From positions 18,706 to 82,705 of the forward strand of contig MFXK01000001.1 in the NCBI GenBank assembly GCA_001788835.1: 64,000 nucleotides of DNA, in the 5' to 3' direction. Below, one piece after another: positions 27,269-36,979 of this stretch (positions are counted from its first letter, which is position 1; every line of letters starts with the position of its first letter). This DNA is from Candidatus Peregrinibacteria bacterium RIFOXYB2_FULL_33_20. GTDB lineage: Bacteria; Patescibacteriota; Gracilibacteria; UBA1369; GWF2-33-10. The notes under the pieces were generated by a model. That model searched no databases, was not told the DNA's origin, and was given only the letters and a program-made list of their open reading frames with translations. The position numbers and the translations under genes are program-made.

Positions 27269-28351
27269 ATGAAAAAAATTGCCATTGTTTGTGATTGGTT
27301 AACGAATTTTGCCGGTGCGGAAAGGGTGATTTTGGCCCTGCATGAACTTTTTCCCTATGCACCGATTTATACCTCAATTTATAATTCCAAAAAATGTCCT
27401 GGATTTGAAAAAGCTGATATTAAGACTTCTTTCCTCCAATATTTGCCTTTTGCAAAAAATCACCATCAAGCCTATTTACTATTGATGCCCTATGCTTTTG
27501 AAAATTTTGATTTCAGTGATTATGAAGTGGTCATTTCCAGCAGTCATGCTTGCGCGAAAGGCATTATCACTAAGCCTGACACTCTGCATCTTTGTTATTG
27601 TCATAGTCCGATGAGATATGCCTGGGATGATTGTCATCAGTATATGAGGGAATATAATTTACCTTGGCCTTTTTCTAAATTAGCGCCTTTGTTAATGACT
27701 AAAATGAGGATTTGGGATAGAGCCAGCGCTGATCGAGTCGATAAATTTATTGCCAATTCTTATTTTGTAGCTAAACGTATTAAAAAATATTATCAAAAGG
27801 ATAGTGAGGTAATTTATCCTTTTGTTGATTTGGATAGGTTTAAAATAAAAAGTAGAGTAGTGAAAAATAGTTATTTTTTAGCCTTGGGACGTTTAATCCC
27901 TTATAAAAAATTTGATTTATTGATAGAAGCTTTTAACTTCAATGGCTTGGCGTTGAAAATTATTGGTACTGGTAAAGATGCCAAGAAATTAAAAAAAATG
28001 GCTAAAAATAATATTGAATTTTTAGGTCGTGTGAGCGATAAGCAGTTAGAACAATATTATCAGCAGGCTCAAGCTTTGATTTTTCCTCAGGTGGAAGATT
28101 TTGGGATAGTGCCTTTGGAGGCTATGGCTTGCGGCACGCCAATAATTGCTTATCAGGAGGGGGGGGCTTTGGAAACAATTAACGCGAGATCAGGTGTCTT
28201 TTTTGATAATCAAAGTTCAGAAAGTCTGAATCAAACAATAAATGAATTCTTAACTAGATCTTTTGACCCAAAGATAGTGCGTAAACAAGCCGAGAAATTT
28301 GCCAAAGTAAATTTTGAGAAACAAATTTTAAAAAAAATAGGGTTAAATTAA
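27269..28351 (+). CDS. GT4-family glycosyltransferase
   Basis: This GT-B fold glycosyltransferase probably transfers a nucleotide-activated sugar in surface polysaccharide or glycan assembly. The N-terminal half carries IVCDWLTNFAGAERV and CHSPMRYAWDD. The nucleotide-binding half has LGRLIPYKKFDLLIEA and EDFGIVPLEAMACGTPIIA, the retaining E-x7-E motif. There is no signal peptide, so it acts in the cytoplasm. Its promoter region contains TATAAT at 27239 and lies between it and the divergent thiC. Donor and acceptor cannot be told from sequence. Confidence 0.92.
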   Translation: MKKIAIVCDWLTNFAGAERVILALHELFPYAPIYTSIYNSKKCPGFEKADIKTSFLQYLPFAKNHHQAYLLLMPYAFENFDFSDYEVVISSSHACAKGIITKPDTLHLCYCHSPMRYAWDDCHQYMREYNLPWPFSKLAPLLMTKMRIWDRASADRVDKFIANSYFVAKRIKKYYQKDSEVIYPFVDLDRFKIKSRVVKNSYFLALGRLIPYKKFDLLIEAFNFNGLALKIIGTGKDAKKLKKMAKNNIEFLGRVSDKQLEQYYQQAQALIFPQVEDFGIVPLEAMACGTPIIAYQEGGALETINARSGVFFDNQSSESLNQTINEFLTRSFDPKIVRKQAEKFAKVNFEKQILKKIGLN

Positions 28352-28482
28352 GATATTAAAACGTTTTTTTAAGTTTTATCAAATTAATAATTTGCAATCC
28401 CTGCGAAAAGGGTATTTTTGACCTATGTATGATTTGTGTTTTGTGGTATAATTTTATGATTTTTTAACAAATTTATTACACG

Positions 28483-30864
28483 GTGAGCTTCAAATTTAAC
28501 AAAATACAGGTTTTAGCTTTGCTTTGCGCTTTTTTTGGTATGGTTTTGTTTGGTTATATGATTTTTGAAGTTTTTGCTTATGATGAAAATTTGAAGCCGG
28601 TGGTAAAGGAATTTCAGGTTAAATTGAGGCAGGATATTAAGCAAAAAGGCGTATATGATATTGATTTAAAAGTTCGAGATGATAATGCGGATGATGTTAA
28701 ACTTTCTTTAGCGTTAGTTTTGGAAGATGGACGAGTGACTTATCCTATTTTTCTTGATAGTCATGGTGTGATTGTTAATTTGGGAGCCACGCCTGACGTG
28801 AATAATTTTAGTCCTTATCAGATTGGTTCTACGCAACCGATTCAAACTTCTTTGGGAGAAATTTCTTTAAGCATGACTTGGTCAAGTTTGCTGACAGCTT
28901 TTTCTAATAATTTGGATGCGAATCACGCTAAATTAAAAGCGATTTTGTTTGATAATAAAAACAGCAGTGAAGAATTTTTTTCTAATTCATTTGTTATTAA
29001 TAATTTGGGGAAAAAACAGTCAACAGAAGAAAAATTTTATGCCTTAAATAAACCGATAGTTGATTCTGTTACGACTAGAAGCATCCAAAATGGTGATACT
29101 ATTCCAATAGATATAGTTGCTTCTGGCGGTATGAATAATCTGTTGGCAAAAATAGAGTATTTTAATAGTGATATCCATGATTGGGAGAAGTGTACGATTA
29201 GTAAAGTGGAAAGCACTATTAGTAGTGATTCTTTGGAGGCTATTCATCTTGTCTCTAAATCAGCTTCTCAAATTGCGGCAATTCATACTTCGGCTGGACC
29301 TAATCATGTGACTGCTTATTGGGATTTCAAAAAAGATGTTGGCTTGTATTTTGATAGCGACGACGTATATGTAAAAGTTAGCCTTTTCAATGTTTTAGCT
29401 AAGAGTGAAGATAAACAATATGGACCGTTTGTTATTGACTTGAAAGAACCAGGGTCGATTGAAAATTTTGTTGTTACTGACAATATTACTTCAGAATCTG
29501 TTGTCCTACAATGGGACACTCCATATGAATCTCATTTTAAGAGTGGTTATTATACTGTTAAGGTAACTGAAACAGGTTTTTTTAAGGACATCACTGAGTA
29601 TAAGTTTTTTCAAAGCAGCCTTGCTGGAAATGTTTATACCGTGGGAGGGCTTAAACCTAATACAGAATACATTTTTGAAATAGATGCCACGGATGATTAT
29701 GGTAATACAAGGCGGTCAGAACAGCTGAGTGCCAAAACTAATACCTTAGCTGAAATTTACTCTAGATTGATTCTAAAAAAGGATGACAATAATAATAAAA
29801 TTCAAGCTGAAGTAATGCTTAGAGATTTAGATTCAGTGGTGTCAGTGAAGAAGAACAAATTGCGTTTAAAGATTAACTATAAATATGAAGATAAAATCAT
29901 TAAGCCCGAGATTGACCACGAAGTGCTTATCGAAGATCAGTTTAACCCAGTATTTGTGAATAACAATAATGATTATCAAGTGGGTGATGAAGGCGGTTAT
30001 ATTCGAGCTAGCGATCAATTTAAATCGGTTATTTTATACCTTGCCCCTCCTCAAATTCCTGAAAATATTAATTATATTAAAGTCTGTGTGACCGTAAATG
30101 ATTTAATGGAGGATGGCAATACGGTGTGTGAAGATATGTTAGCGAGAAATCCGCTTGAAAATTTGCCGCAAATCTATAATCAGATTCCTAAAAAAAAAGC
30201 CAGTGAACCAGTAATATTGAATAGTGTTAAAAGTGAATCAATTGATAGGAGCGATGAAGATGATCTAGAAACTTCGGTAAATACTGCCTATGATCAATAT
30301 ATTGAAAGTTTTTTAACAGCCATTGGTGCTAAAAATTTCACTATTGCTGATTTTTATTTTGACCAGTCTAAAGATTTTGTTTTTGATAATCCTGAAGCCA
30401 AAATTAACCGTATAGATGCTCTTCGTTTTGTTGTAATGTTGAATGATATAGCGCTTAAAACTGCAGATAGAGATGTATTTGCTGATGTCTCGCGAGAGTA
30501 TCCTTATTCATCGTTTATTCTTACGGCGGTTAGTAAGGGTATTATTGATGGATTTGGCGCCAGCGATATCAGGCTTAAAAAAGTTTTTAAACCTAATGAC
30601 AATATTACTTTGTCAGGAGCTTTGAGTATGATTTGCAAAGCTGCTAAATTAGATATTAAGGTCGATGATTTGGATATTAAAAACTGGCCTTTTGCTAATA
30701 TTGCTTTAAGTGGAGATAATAAGCCATGGTATGCCGATTATTTTGCTTGGGCCTACGTCAATGGCTTAATTTCTGAAAAAGATAATTCTGATGAGGCGGT
30801 AGGAGTGGGTAAATTTGTGCAAATGATGATGACAGCAAAGAACTCAGTTCTGATAAATTTATGA
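28483..30864 (+). CDS. surface protein with fibronectin type III and SLH domains
   Basis: The protein starts at a GTG and has an N-terminal membrane anchor or signal (residues 8-32). A long extracytoplasmic region follows. A fibronectin type III domain (about residues 325-420) ends in the classic LKPNTEYIFEIDATDDYGN. The C-terminal 190 residues carry S-layer homology repeats (FADVSREYPYSSFILTAVS with KGIIDGFG, then WYADYFAWAYVNGLI). SLH domains usually bind pyruvylated wall polymers, so the protein is probably an outer-surface or S-layer-associated component. An extended -10 box (TGGTATAAT at about 28444) precedes it. Its stop overlaps the next gene's start (ATGA). Confidence 0.88.
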   Translation: MSFKFNKIQVLALLCAFFGMVLFGYMIFEVFAYDENLKPVVKEFQVKLRQDIKQKGVYDIDLKVRDDNADDVKLSLALVLEDGRVTYPIFLDSHGVIVNLGATPDVNNFSPYQIGSTQPIQTSLGEISLSMTWSSLLTAFSNNLDANHAKLKAILFDNKNSSEEFFSNSFVINNLGKKQSTEEKFYALNKPIVDSVTTRSIQNGDTIPIDIVASGGMNNLLAKIEYFNSDIHDWEKCTISKVESTISSDSLEAIHLVSKSASQIAAIHTSAGPNHVTAYWDFKKDVGLYFDSDDVYVKVSLFNVLAKSEDKQYGPFVIDLKEPGSIENFVVTDNITSESVVLQWDTPYESHFKSGYYTVKVTETGFFKDITEYKFFQSSLAGNVYTVGGLKPNTEYIFEIDATDDYGNTRRSEQLSAKTNTLAEIYSRLILKKDDNNNKIQAEVMLRDLDSVVSVKKNKLRLKINYKYEDKIIKPEIDHEVLIEDQFNPVFVNNNNDYQVGDEGGYIRASDQFKSVILYLAPPQIPENINYIKVCVTVNDLMEDGNTVCEDMLARNPLENLPQIYNQIPKKKASEPVILNSVKSESIDRSDEDDLETSVNTAYDQYIESFLTAIGAKNFTIADFYFDQSKDFVFDNPEAKINRIDALRFVVMLNDIALKTADRDVFADVSREYPYSSFILTAVSKGIIDGFGASDIRLKKVFKPNDNITLSGALSMICKAAKLDIKVDDLDIKNWPFANIALSGDNKPWYADYFAWAYVNGLISEKDNSDEAVGVGKFVQMMMTAKNSVLINL

Positions 30865-31403
30865 AAACAAAAATTAAAATTTCAATTATGATTTTTATCA
30901 TCACTTTGATGTTTTTGTCTTGTTCGCAAGAAACGACACCTGATGATAGCCAGAGTAACCTTTTGCCTTTTACTATTAGCAGTTCGGCTTTTAATCAGGG
31001 TGAATATATTCCAGTAAAATATACCTGCGATGGAGAAAATATTAGTCCAAGTTTAAATATTGTTAATATTCCGGCAAAAACAAAAAATTTAGCTTTGATT
31101 ATGGAAGATCCTGACGCTCCTAGGGGCAATTGGATGCATTGGCTGGTGGTAAATATTAACACTAACACTACTCAGATATCGGAAAATGGCGTTCCCTATA
31201 ATGCTTTTCAGGGTATGAATAGTGGTGGTAGAAATCAATATGATGGCCCATGTCCACCATCAGGGACCCATCGGTATTTTTTTAGGTTATATGCTTTAGA
31301 TTCTGACGTTAGTCTTGATAAATTAGATGAAAGTAGATTTAAGGCGGCGATCGCAGATCACATCATCGCTGAAACTGAATTTTATGGTATTTATGGACGG
31401 TGA
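30861..31403 (+). CDS. PEBP (YbhB/YbcL) family lipoprotein
   Basis: This phosphatidylethanolamine-binding-protein-like fold is exported through a lipoprotein signal (lipobox FLSCS, Cys near residue 21). Conserved PEBP pieces are visible: YTCDGENISPSL, MEDPDAPRGNWMHWLV and CPPSGTHRYFFRLYALD. The ATG overlaps the stop of the SLH protein gene by four bases, which indicates translational coupling. Bacterial members have no agreed substrate. The location with an SLH protein suggests an extracytoplasmic ligand-binding role. Confidence 0.92.
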   Translation: MKTKIKISIMIFIITLMFLSCSQETTPDDSQSNLLPFTISSSAFNQGEYIPVKYTCDGENISPSLNIVNIPAKTKNLALIMEDPDAPRGNWMHWLVVNINTNTTQISENGVPYNAFQGMNSGGRNQYDGPCPPSGTHRYFFRLYALDSDVSLDKLDESRFKAAIADHIIAETEFYGIYGR

Positions 31404-31537
31404 AATGAGGATTCTTTTAATGAATTGTTAATGGATTTACCATCATTTTTCCATAATTCTTGAAAAGTTAATTTAATTTTGTATTGTAGATAAGGTGTTT
31501 ATTTCTAATATTTTAACCAAGCTGATACTGATAAAAT

Positions 31538-31566
31538 TTATTTTTTGCATTTGATGCGAAAAATAA
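31538..31566 (+). promoter_or_regulatory. inverted repeat upstream of HTH gene
   Basis: TTATTTTTTGCAT and ATGCGAAAAATAA form a 13-base-pair arm with one wobble around a 3-base loop, 69 bases before the HTH regulator. No T tract follows on the plus strand, so an operator is more likely than a terminator. The rest of the 230-base gap is featureless AT-rich sequence. Confidence 0.4.
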
Positions 31567-31634
31567 AACTTACTTTTAATGAAAATTTAACATTTCGTTA
31601 ATTAAGATAATTCCCTATCAAAATTTATAAAACT

Positions 31635-31904
31635 ATGGATTTATCAGAGTTTTTATTAAAATTTAATTTTACCATCCATGAGACGCAAGTTTATACATTT
31701 TTAGCTGACCACCAGGGGCAGGTGACGGTTAAAGAAATCGCTAATAGTTTAGGCATTCATATTACTACTGTTTATCGGATTATTTCTAAATTTATTAAAA
31801 AAGGCCTGTGTAGCAAACAAAGGATTTCCGGGATTACTATTTATCGATTAACAGTTGATAATCAAACCAGTGATGTGTTTAAGTTGCTGGGAGTGGAAAT
31901 ATAG
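31635..31904 (+). CDS. small winged-helix transcriptional regulator (TrmB/MarR-like)
   Basis: This 89-residue protein is essentially one winged helix-turn-helix domain. Helix one begins FNFTIHETQVYTFL, the HTH is VKEIANSLGIHITTVYRIISKFIKKGL, and the wing is SKQRISGITIYRL. This layout matches the N-terminal domain of TrmB-type regulators, but the effector domain is absent. An inverted repeat lies 69 bases upstream and could be its own operator. It converges on the CtlX-type gene with a 9-base gap. Confidence 0.8.
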   Translation: MDLSEFLLKFNFTIHETQVYTFLADHQGQVTVKEIANSLGIHITTVYRIISKFIKKGLCSKQRISGITIYRLTVDNQTSDVFKLLGVEI

Positions 31905-31913
31905 ATGATTATT

Positions 31914-32837
31914 TTATTTTTTTGGCAGGAAAATTTCGGCCATCATGCATCTGGCACTGCCGCCACCAATGTTTTCGATGGTGCTAATATCGCTATAGAT
32001 AATTTGGGAATCAGCACTCAATTTGGCAATTTGATCTGGGTGTAAAGCTTTATAAGCTTGCTGAGACATTACCCAAACCAGTTGTCCTTCTTTGTTTTGC
32101 AATTGCAGCATATTCCCAGCAAAGTGACCTAATTGCTCAATGGATATATTAATAAGCTTGCGATGATTTGATTGTAGTTTTTTTTGTATAGTTTGCCGCT
32201 GATTGTTATTTTTGATTAAATCTAAACAAATAATACTTGAATTTTGTCCGGTGGCCATTACCACGTTGGTATGATAAACAGGTTTGCCGGTTGGATATTC
32301 AGTTTCAAAAATGAAATAGTCGTGATTGATTTTTTTAGCGAAAGTTTGCAATGGCTTTAGATGAGTTCGCGGCGATAGGGTGGCATAAATTATTTTATTT
32401 TTGTGATCTAATACCATGCTCCCAGTACCTTCCAGAAATTTATATTCTTGTTCGTAAAATGATAGATCAGTAATACTCGTAATTTGAAAATTATGGTTTT
32501 TACTTAAAGTCTCAAAAATATCTAGACGGCGTTCTAATCTTCTGTTCTCGGCAAGCATTGGGAAAAGGATTACCTCCCCGTTTTTGTGAGTAGTAAACCA
32601 GTTATTTGGAAAAATTGAATCCGGTTTTTCTGGAATTTTTGTGTCAATGATTTCTATCACTTCTATTCCAGATTTTTGGAGTTTTTTGGCTAAATTTTGG
32701 AACTCTTGCAGGGCGCGAGTTTGAACATTAGCATCAGTTAGTTTTGATTTTTTTTGAAAATCGTTAGTGGCAATAGTTTGTTGATTTAATTTGAATTTAA
32801 CCGGACGAATCATCAGTACCGTACGGGCAGGTGACAT
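31914..32837 (-). CDS. CtlX-type amidinotransferase/citrulline-utilisation hydrolase
   Basis: This is a pentein-fold (arginine deiminase/amidinotransferase superfamily) protein of 307 residues. The conserved blocks are PDSIFPNNWFTTH, LEGTGSMVLDH, YHTNVVMA and GHFAGNMLQL. The catalytic-Cys segment is IENIGGGSARCMMAEIFLP. These match the CtlX family linked to citrulline use, and the Asp, His and Cys expected for catalysis are present. No arginine-pathway gene is nearby, so the real substrate (arginine, citrulline or a related guanidino/ureido compound) is open. Confidence 0.87.
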   Translation of the reverse strand: MSPARTVLMIRPVKFKLNQQTIATNDFQKKSKLTDANVQTRALQEFQNLAKKLQKSGIEVIEIIDTKIPEKPDSIFPNNWFTTHKNGEVILFPMLAENRRLERRLDIFETLSKNHNFQITSITDLSFYEQEYKFLEGTGSMVLDHKNKIIYATLSPRTHLKPLQTFAKKINHDYFIFETEYPTGKPVYHTNVVMATGQNSSIICLDLIKNNNQRQTIQKKLQSNHRKLINISIEQLGHFAGNMLQLQNKEGQLVWVMSQQAYKALHPDQIAKLSADSQIIYSDISTIENIGGGSARCMMAEIFLPKK

Positions 32838-32903
32838 GAGAGAAAAATGAAAAATGAAAGTTGAAATTAGATTATTAGAAATTATAAAAAAGGCAATAGA
32901 ATT

Positions 32904-34001
32904 TTAAAGTCCGTAAATTCCCCCGCCTAAATTTTTTACAATACCATTAATTTCCATCCTACTTAGGATCTGATTAAGTTTGGAGGGGTCTAGCTTAAGA
33001 AAATTTAAAATTTCATCAAAAAGCAAATTTTGTGGGGATAAAAGCTTATAGATTCGAATTTCATCATCATTGTCAAGCTGGGGGGGATTTTGTTTCGTTA
33101 TTGTTTTTAGTTTCCCTAAGTTTGAGATTCTATTGATTGGCTGATGATATAGCTGTTTTTCTAAAATTTGATTGGCATTAAGTAGTAATTCAGCTTCGCC
33201 TTTTTGAATTAATAAATTTGCGCCTTGGCTTTGGCTGTTAAAAATGCTGCCTGGTACGGAGAATACATCGCGATTTTGATTAATAGCGGATTTAGCAGTG
33301 ATTAAGGAGCCTGATTTTTCTTGTGCTTCAATGACAATGGTGGCGCTGGAAAGACCACTGATGATACGGTTTCGAATCGGGAAATGAAAAGACATAGATT
33401 CGATATTTAACGGATATTCGGAGATAAATAAACCCTGGCTAATCATTTTATTTATAAAATATTGCGGATAATTGGGGTATTTACGGTTTAGACCTGAGGC
33501 TAAGACAGCAATGGTCTTGTAATTGCCGTCAAGACAATGTTTGTGGACGGTAACATCTACTCCATAGGCAAAGCCACTGACCATTACAATGCCAGCTTGT
33601 CCAAAAGTTTTTGTAAAATGTTTCACCACTTCTTTGCCGTAAGCGGAAATATTTCTGGAGCCGACCATAGATAAACACTGGCCATGAAGTAAATCTAAGT
33701 TACCCTGGCAATACAAAATGACAGGCGGATCATAAATTTCTTGTAATAAAATTGGTAAAGCGACCGTGTCCAAGGTTTTTATGCCTAGTTTAGCTAAGGC
33801 TTCCCATTCTTTTTCCACATTTATTAAATTTTTCATTTCCAAAAAAGAGCGAATCAGTTTTTCTTTCCAGCCAATTTTCTGAAGTATTTCTGAATTAGCC
33901 TCTTCCCAAGCTTTTTTCGGATTTTGAAAATGTCTTAATAAATTTTTAAATTGATTTACATGGTAATAAAGAATTATATTTAAAGCGTTAAGATATTTCA
34001 T
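32904..34001 (-). CDS. dprA: DNA processing protein DprA
   Basis: DprA loads RecA onto incoming single-stranded DNA during transformation. The N-terminal helix-hairpin-like region (1-70) is followed by the Rossmann core. The core contains MVGSRNISAYG, GIVMVSGFAYGVDVTVH, YPLNIESMSFHFPIRNR and EAQEKSGSLITAKSA. The C-terminal 60 residues form the DprA winged helix (LLFDEILNFLKLDPSKLNQIL). The length of 365 is normal. The gene is divergent from ftsE. No com genes are in the window, so competence is plausible but not shown. Confidence 0.96.
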   Translation of the reverse strand: MKYLNALNIILYYHVNQFKNLLRHFQNPKKAWEEANSEILQKIGWKEKLIRSFLEMKNLINVEKEWEALAKLGIKTLDTVALPILLQEIYDPPVILYCQGNLDLLHGQCLSMVGSRNISAYGKEVVKHFTKTFGQAGIVMVSGFAYGVDVTVHKHCLDGNYKTIAVLASGLNRKYPNYPQYFINKMISQGLFISEYPLNIESMSFHFPIRNRIISGLSSATIVIEAQEKSGSLITAKSAINQNRDVFSVPGSIFNSQSQGANLLIQKGEAELLLNANQILEKQLYHQPINRISNLGKLKTITKQNPPQLDNDDEIRIYKLLSPQNLLFDEILNFLKLDPSKLNQILSRMEINGIVKNLGGGIYGL

Positions 34002-34100
34002 TGATAAATATTATTAATATTAAAAATATTAAAACAAAGATTTCTGGCTTTTTCGTGAATTTTTTAGAAAAATTTTCAATTTAGAATTTAATTTTTTTTC

Positions 34101-34826
34101 ATGTTATTGTTTGAAAATGTGACTAAACAATATGGTGCAAGGCCTGTGCTGGATAATATTAATTTGAAAATTGAGGGTGGTGAGTTTGTAACTTTAATTG
34201 GTCAATCAGGAGCAGGTAAATCAACTTTGCTACATGCTTTGATTGGGGCCACCAAAATTGACAAGGGAGGAATTTATATTGATGGCTATCCAGTACATGA
34301 ATTTGATAATCAGGCTTTGCAGAGTTATCGCCGTAATCTGGGAGTAATTTTTCAGGACTATAAATTATTAAATAAAAAAAATGTTTTTGAAAACATAGCC
34401 TATGCTATGGAAGTTTGCGGATGTGAAGATGAAAGTATTCAAACCCGAGTAATAGAGGTTCTGCGCTTGGTTGGCATGATTGATCATCAATCAAAATTTC
34501 CTGACGAATTATCTGGAGGGGAAAAACAAAAAACCGCGATTGCCAGAGCTTTGGTGCATAACCCAAAATTAATTATTGCTGACGAACCAACTGGCAACTT
34601 AGATCCAGAAGCGTCAAAAAGCATCATTGAACTTTTGCTGATGCTTAATACCGTTGGGATTACGGTAATCTTGGCGACTCATAACAAAGATTTGGTTAAT
34701 ATGATTCAAAGAAGGGTGGTCGTCTTGAAACAGGGGCAAATAGTCAGCGATAGAGCTAAAAGCGGTTATGAAGTTGTATCGAAAATTTATGAAGAAATGG
34801 AAATTTTGGAAATAAAAGAAGAATAA
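34101..34826 (+). CDS. ftsE: FtsE-like ABC transporter ATP-binding protein
   Basis: This ABC ATPase of 241 residues has Walker A GQSGAGKSTLL, the Q-loop FQDYKLL, the signature LSGGEKQKTAIARALVHNP and Walker B LIIADEPTGNLDPE. The sequence MLLFENVTKQYGARPVLDNI and overall length match FtsE. With FtsX, FtsE controls peptidoglycan hydrolases at the division site. No ftsX follows; the next gene is a lipoprotein 92 bases away. Either ftsX is elsewhere or this ATPase serves another MacB-type permease. Confidence 0.85.
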   Translation: MLLFENVTKQYGARPVLDNINLKIEGGEFVTLIGQSGAGKSTLLHALIGATKIDKGGIYIDGYPVHEFDNQALQSYRRNLGVIFQDYKLLNKKNVFENIAYAMEVCGCEDESIQTRVIEVLRLVGMIDHQSKFPDELSGGEKQKTAIARALVHNPKLIIADEPTGNLDPEASKSIIELLLMLNTVGITVILATHNKDLVNMIQRRVVVLKQGQIVSDRAKSGYEVVSKIYEEMEILEIKEE

Positions 34827-34918
34827 ATTGAAACTTTTTTTCTTGTAAAAGGTGTAGTTAAGTGTTAAGAATAGCTTAAGCTTTACAAGTTTCTTTTTTT
34901 ATTTATTTATCTTTTGTT

Positions 34919-35941
34919 ATGAAAAATAACTTCAAAATTATAAGCGTGATGTTTTTATTGTTTTTATCTTTGACCGTTATTAGTTGTGGCGACTCAGATA
35001 AGGAAGTGGCTAAAAGAAAAATGCCGCCAAAACAATTGCAGCAAACACAAGAATTTAATGCTAATGTGGAAGATACGCAGGAAAGTTCAGGTACTAGTTC
35101 AAATACAGACAGCAGCTCTTCCTCTGAAACGACTAGTAATGAAAACATGACCGCTCCAACAACAGATATAGCTGCTATAAAAATAGAAGGATTAAATTTA
35201 TACATTGATGCTGTTAGCATTAATTATAATGAAAAACTATCAGATGGCAGTTACAAAGATTATATTTATGCACATGTATGCGCCTCAAATATAGGAACTG
35301 GCACAATAGGCAAGGTAACACCTACTATCACTATAGCTATCAATAATATTACTCAAACCATACCAGCATTTACATATGATTTAACAAGTAAAACTTTACA
35401 ATGTATGAATTTTGGACAAGGCTTAGAATTATTTAAATTAACCACTGGCAAAGATTATACTGCTATAGCTAAGGTAAGTTCACCAAGTGAGGATCCAACT
35501 TTAAATGATAATGATAAAACTACAGATTTCTTTTATGAACCTATTGATATGTTAACTCAAAAAGTGACAACAAATTCTGATTTATATATTAATAAAGCTG
35601 AGAAAAGTTATGGCACTCCAACTAATGGAACTAGCCAAACTGATATATTATTAGTAGAAGTTTGTTTAGATGGCGGAAATCTTATTACAAAAAATGGGAA
35701 TAGTAATTATGCTTACACTAGTGTAGATGCAACTTTAAATAATATGCCAAATTATATTTCAGTTGGTTTTGATTTAAATTCAAATCATGAATGCACAGCT
35801 GTAAAATATGCATTATCAGAATTTAATGTGCAAAAAGGAAATACTTACAGCGGAGAACTTAGCTTAAGACCAAATACAGATGTTAACTGGAATGAAACTA
35901 ATTTAGAGAACAATAAATATTCAGTAACGGTAACATATTAA
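34919..35941 (+). CDS. lipoprotein with duplicated CARDB-like domain
   Basis: A lipoprotein signal with lipobox VISCG (Cys near residue 23) precedes a Ser/Thr-rich linker (about 40-80). Two related beta-rich domains of about 120 residues follow (about 90-215 and 220-340). Each opens with a NLYID / SDLYIN strand and has a Cys after the second strand (AHVCA, VEVCL) and another before the last third (LQCMN, HECTA), suggesting one disulfide per domain. They end LNDNDKTTDF and LENNKYSVT, like CARDB adhesion domains. A strong terminator follows. Confidence 0.78.
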   Translation: MKNNFKIISVMFLLFLSLTVISCGDSDKEVAKRKMPPKQLQQTQEFNANVEDTQESSGTSSNTDSSSSSETTSNENMTAPTTDIAAIKIEGLNLYIDAVSINYNEKLSDGSYKDYIYAHVCASNIGTGTIGKVTPTITIAINNITQTIPAFTYDLTSKTLQCMNFGQGLELFKLTTGKDYTAIAKVSSPSEDPTLNDNDKTTDFFYEPIDMLTQKVTTNSDLYINKAEKSYGTPTNGTSQTDILLVEVCLDGGNLITKNGNSNYAYTSVDATLNNMPNYISVGFDLNSNHECTAVKYALSEFNVQKGNTYSGELSLRPNTDVNWNETNLENNKYSVTVTY

Positions 35942-35956
35942 TTCCATAAAATTTAT

Positions 35957-35994
35957 AAAAAAGCGCCTTTGCAATGATAAGGCGCTTTTTTTAT
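35957..35994. terminator. bidirectional rho-independent terminator
   Basis: The arms AAGCGCCTT and AAGGCGCTT form a GC-rich stem around a 9-base loop, flanked by an A tract on the left and a T tract on the right. It can stop both the lipoprotein transcript and the convergent recombinase gene. Confidence 0.88.
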
Positions 35995-36905
35995 TTATGA
36001 AATTTTTCATGAACTTCCTTTAATCTTTGATTTGTTAAATGAGTATAAACTTGGGTTGTTGTAATTGAGGCATGACCAAGCATTTCCTGAACAGATCTTA
36101 TATCTGCACCATTGATCAAAAGTTCAGTGGCAAAACTATGCCGTAAAGTATGAGGCGTTACTTTCTTAACAATATTTGCCAAAAGTGCATATTTCCTAAC
36201 AATATTTTCAATGGAAACAGTTGTTAATCTTTTATTATTAGTATTTAATAAAACTTCTTCAACTTTATATTTTTTATAATTAATAAAAAGAGCCTGGAAA
36301 TTGTCAATCCTTGTTTTCAGATATTCCTGAATAAATTTAGCCGCACGCTCTGATATAAAAACAATCCTTGGTTTGCGCCCTTTTCCTCGAACCATAAATT
36401 CACATCTTTCCAAATTTATTTGATCGCGATTTAAACCTGCAAGTTCACTTACACGGAGTCCTGATGAATAAAGAAGTTCCAAAATTGCCCGATCCCGCAG
36501 TCCTGATTTTGAACTTAAATCAACAGCCTGAAAAAGTCTTTCCAATTCCTCACGGCTAAGAAATTCAACTGTTCTTTTTTCAATTTTCGGCAAATCAACT
36601 TTTTCCGCACTCAAAGATTCAATATCATTTTTAGCTAAATATTTAAGAAATGCTCGTAAGGCAATTAAATGATAAGCTTGAGTTTTTTTTGAAAGATTTT
36701 CTTTTTTCTCATTTTCAAAACGATTTAAAAACAATCTGTACTCTTCAATATTCTTTAAATTTATTTTTTCAACATCAATATCTCCTGCAAAACTTAAAAA
36801 TCTATTCAAATAATGCTCATAATTTTCAACAGTTTTCAAGGACTGATTTTTACCAATTTCAACATGAGTCAGAAATTCGGAGATGTGTTGGGAAAGAAGA
36901 GGCAC
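35991..36905 (-). CDS. XerC/XerD-like tyrosine recombinase
   Basis: This tyrosine recombinase has an N-terminal SAM-like core-binding domain (1-100) and a catalytic domain. Active-site residues are visible: Arg in SSGLRVSELAGL, Lys in VRGKGRKPR, HTLRHSF, GHAS and the nucleophile Tyr in TQVYTHL. The length of 304 residues fits a chromosomal Xer protein that resolves dimers at dif. No integron or phage features surround it and no attachment site is seen, so a housekeeping role is most likely. Confidence 0.92.
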   Translation of the reverse strand: MPLLSQHISEFLTHVEIGKNQSLKTVENYEHYLNRFLSFAGDIDVEKINLKNIEEYRLFLNRFENEKKENLSKKTQAYHLIALRAFLKYLAKNDIESLSAEKVDLPKIEKRTVEFLSREELERLFQAVDLSSKSGLRDRAILELLYSSGLRVSELAGLNRDQINLERCEFMVRGKGRKPRIVFISERAAKFIQEYLKTRIDNFQALFINYKKYKVEEVLLNTNNKRLTTVSIENIVRKYALLANIVKKVTPHTLRHSFATELLINGADIRSVQEMLGHASITTTQVYTHLTNQRLKEVHEKFHK

Positions 36906-36919
36906 AAAAAAATTTTAAA

Positions 36920-36935
36920 TTCTAAATTTTGAATT
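36920..36935. repeat. dispersed AT-rich motif, copy 3 (partial)
   Basis: TTCTAAATTTTGAATT lies just upstream of the recombinase gene, in the divergent gap with dgt. It is a 16-base match to the motif. Confidence 0.5.
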
Positions 36936-36979
36936 AATTTATTTAAATACTATACTATCAATACCTTAAAAATCAAAAA

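Noticed and set aside
28395-28425. CCCT/AGGG hairpin with T tract after the GT4 gene as a terminator.
   Set aside because: The stem is only four base pairs and the T tract is short, so it was not listed as a feature.
35991-36905. The tyrosine recombinase as an integrase of a mobile element.
   Set aside because: No attachment repeats, tRNA or phage genes are nearby, and its length and motifs fit a chromosomal Xer protein.
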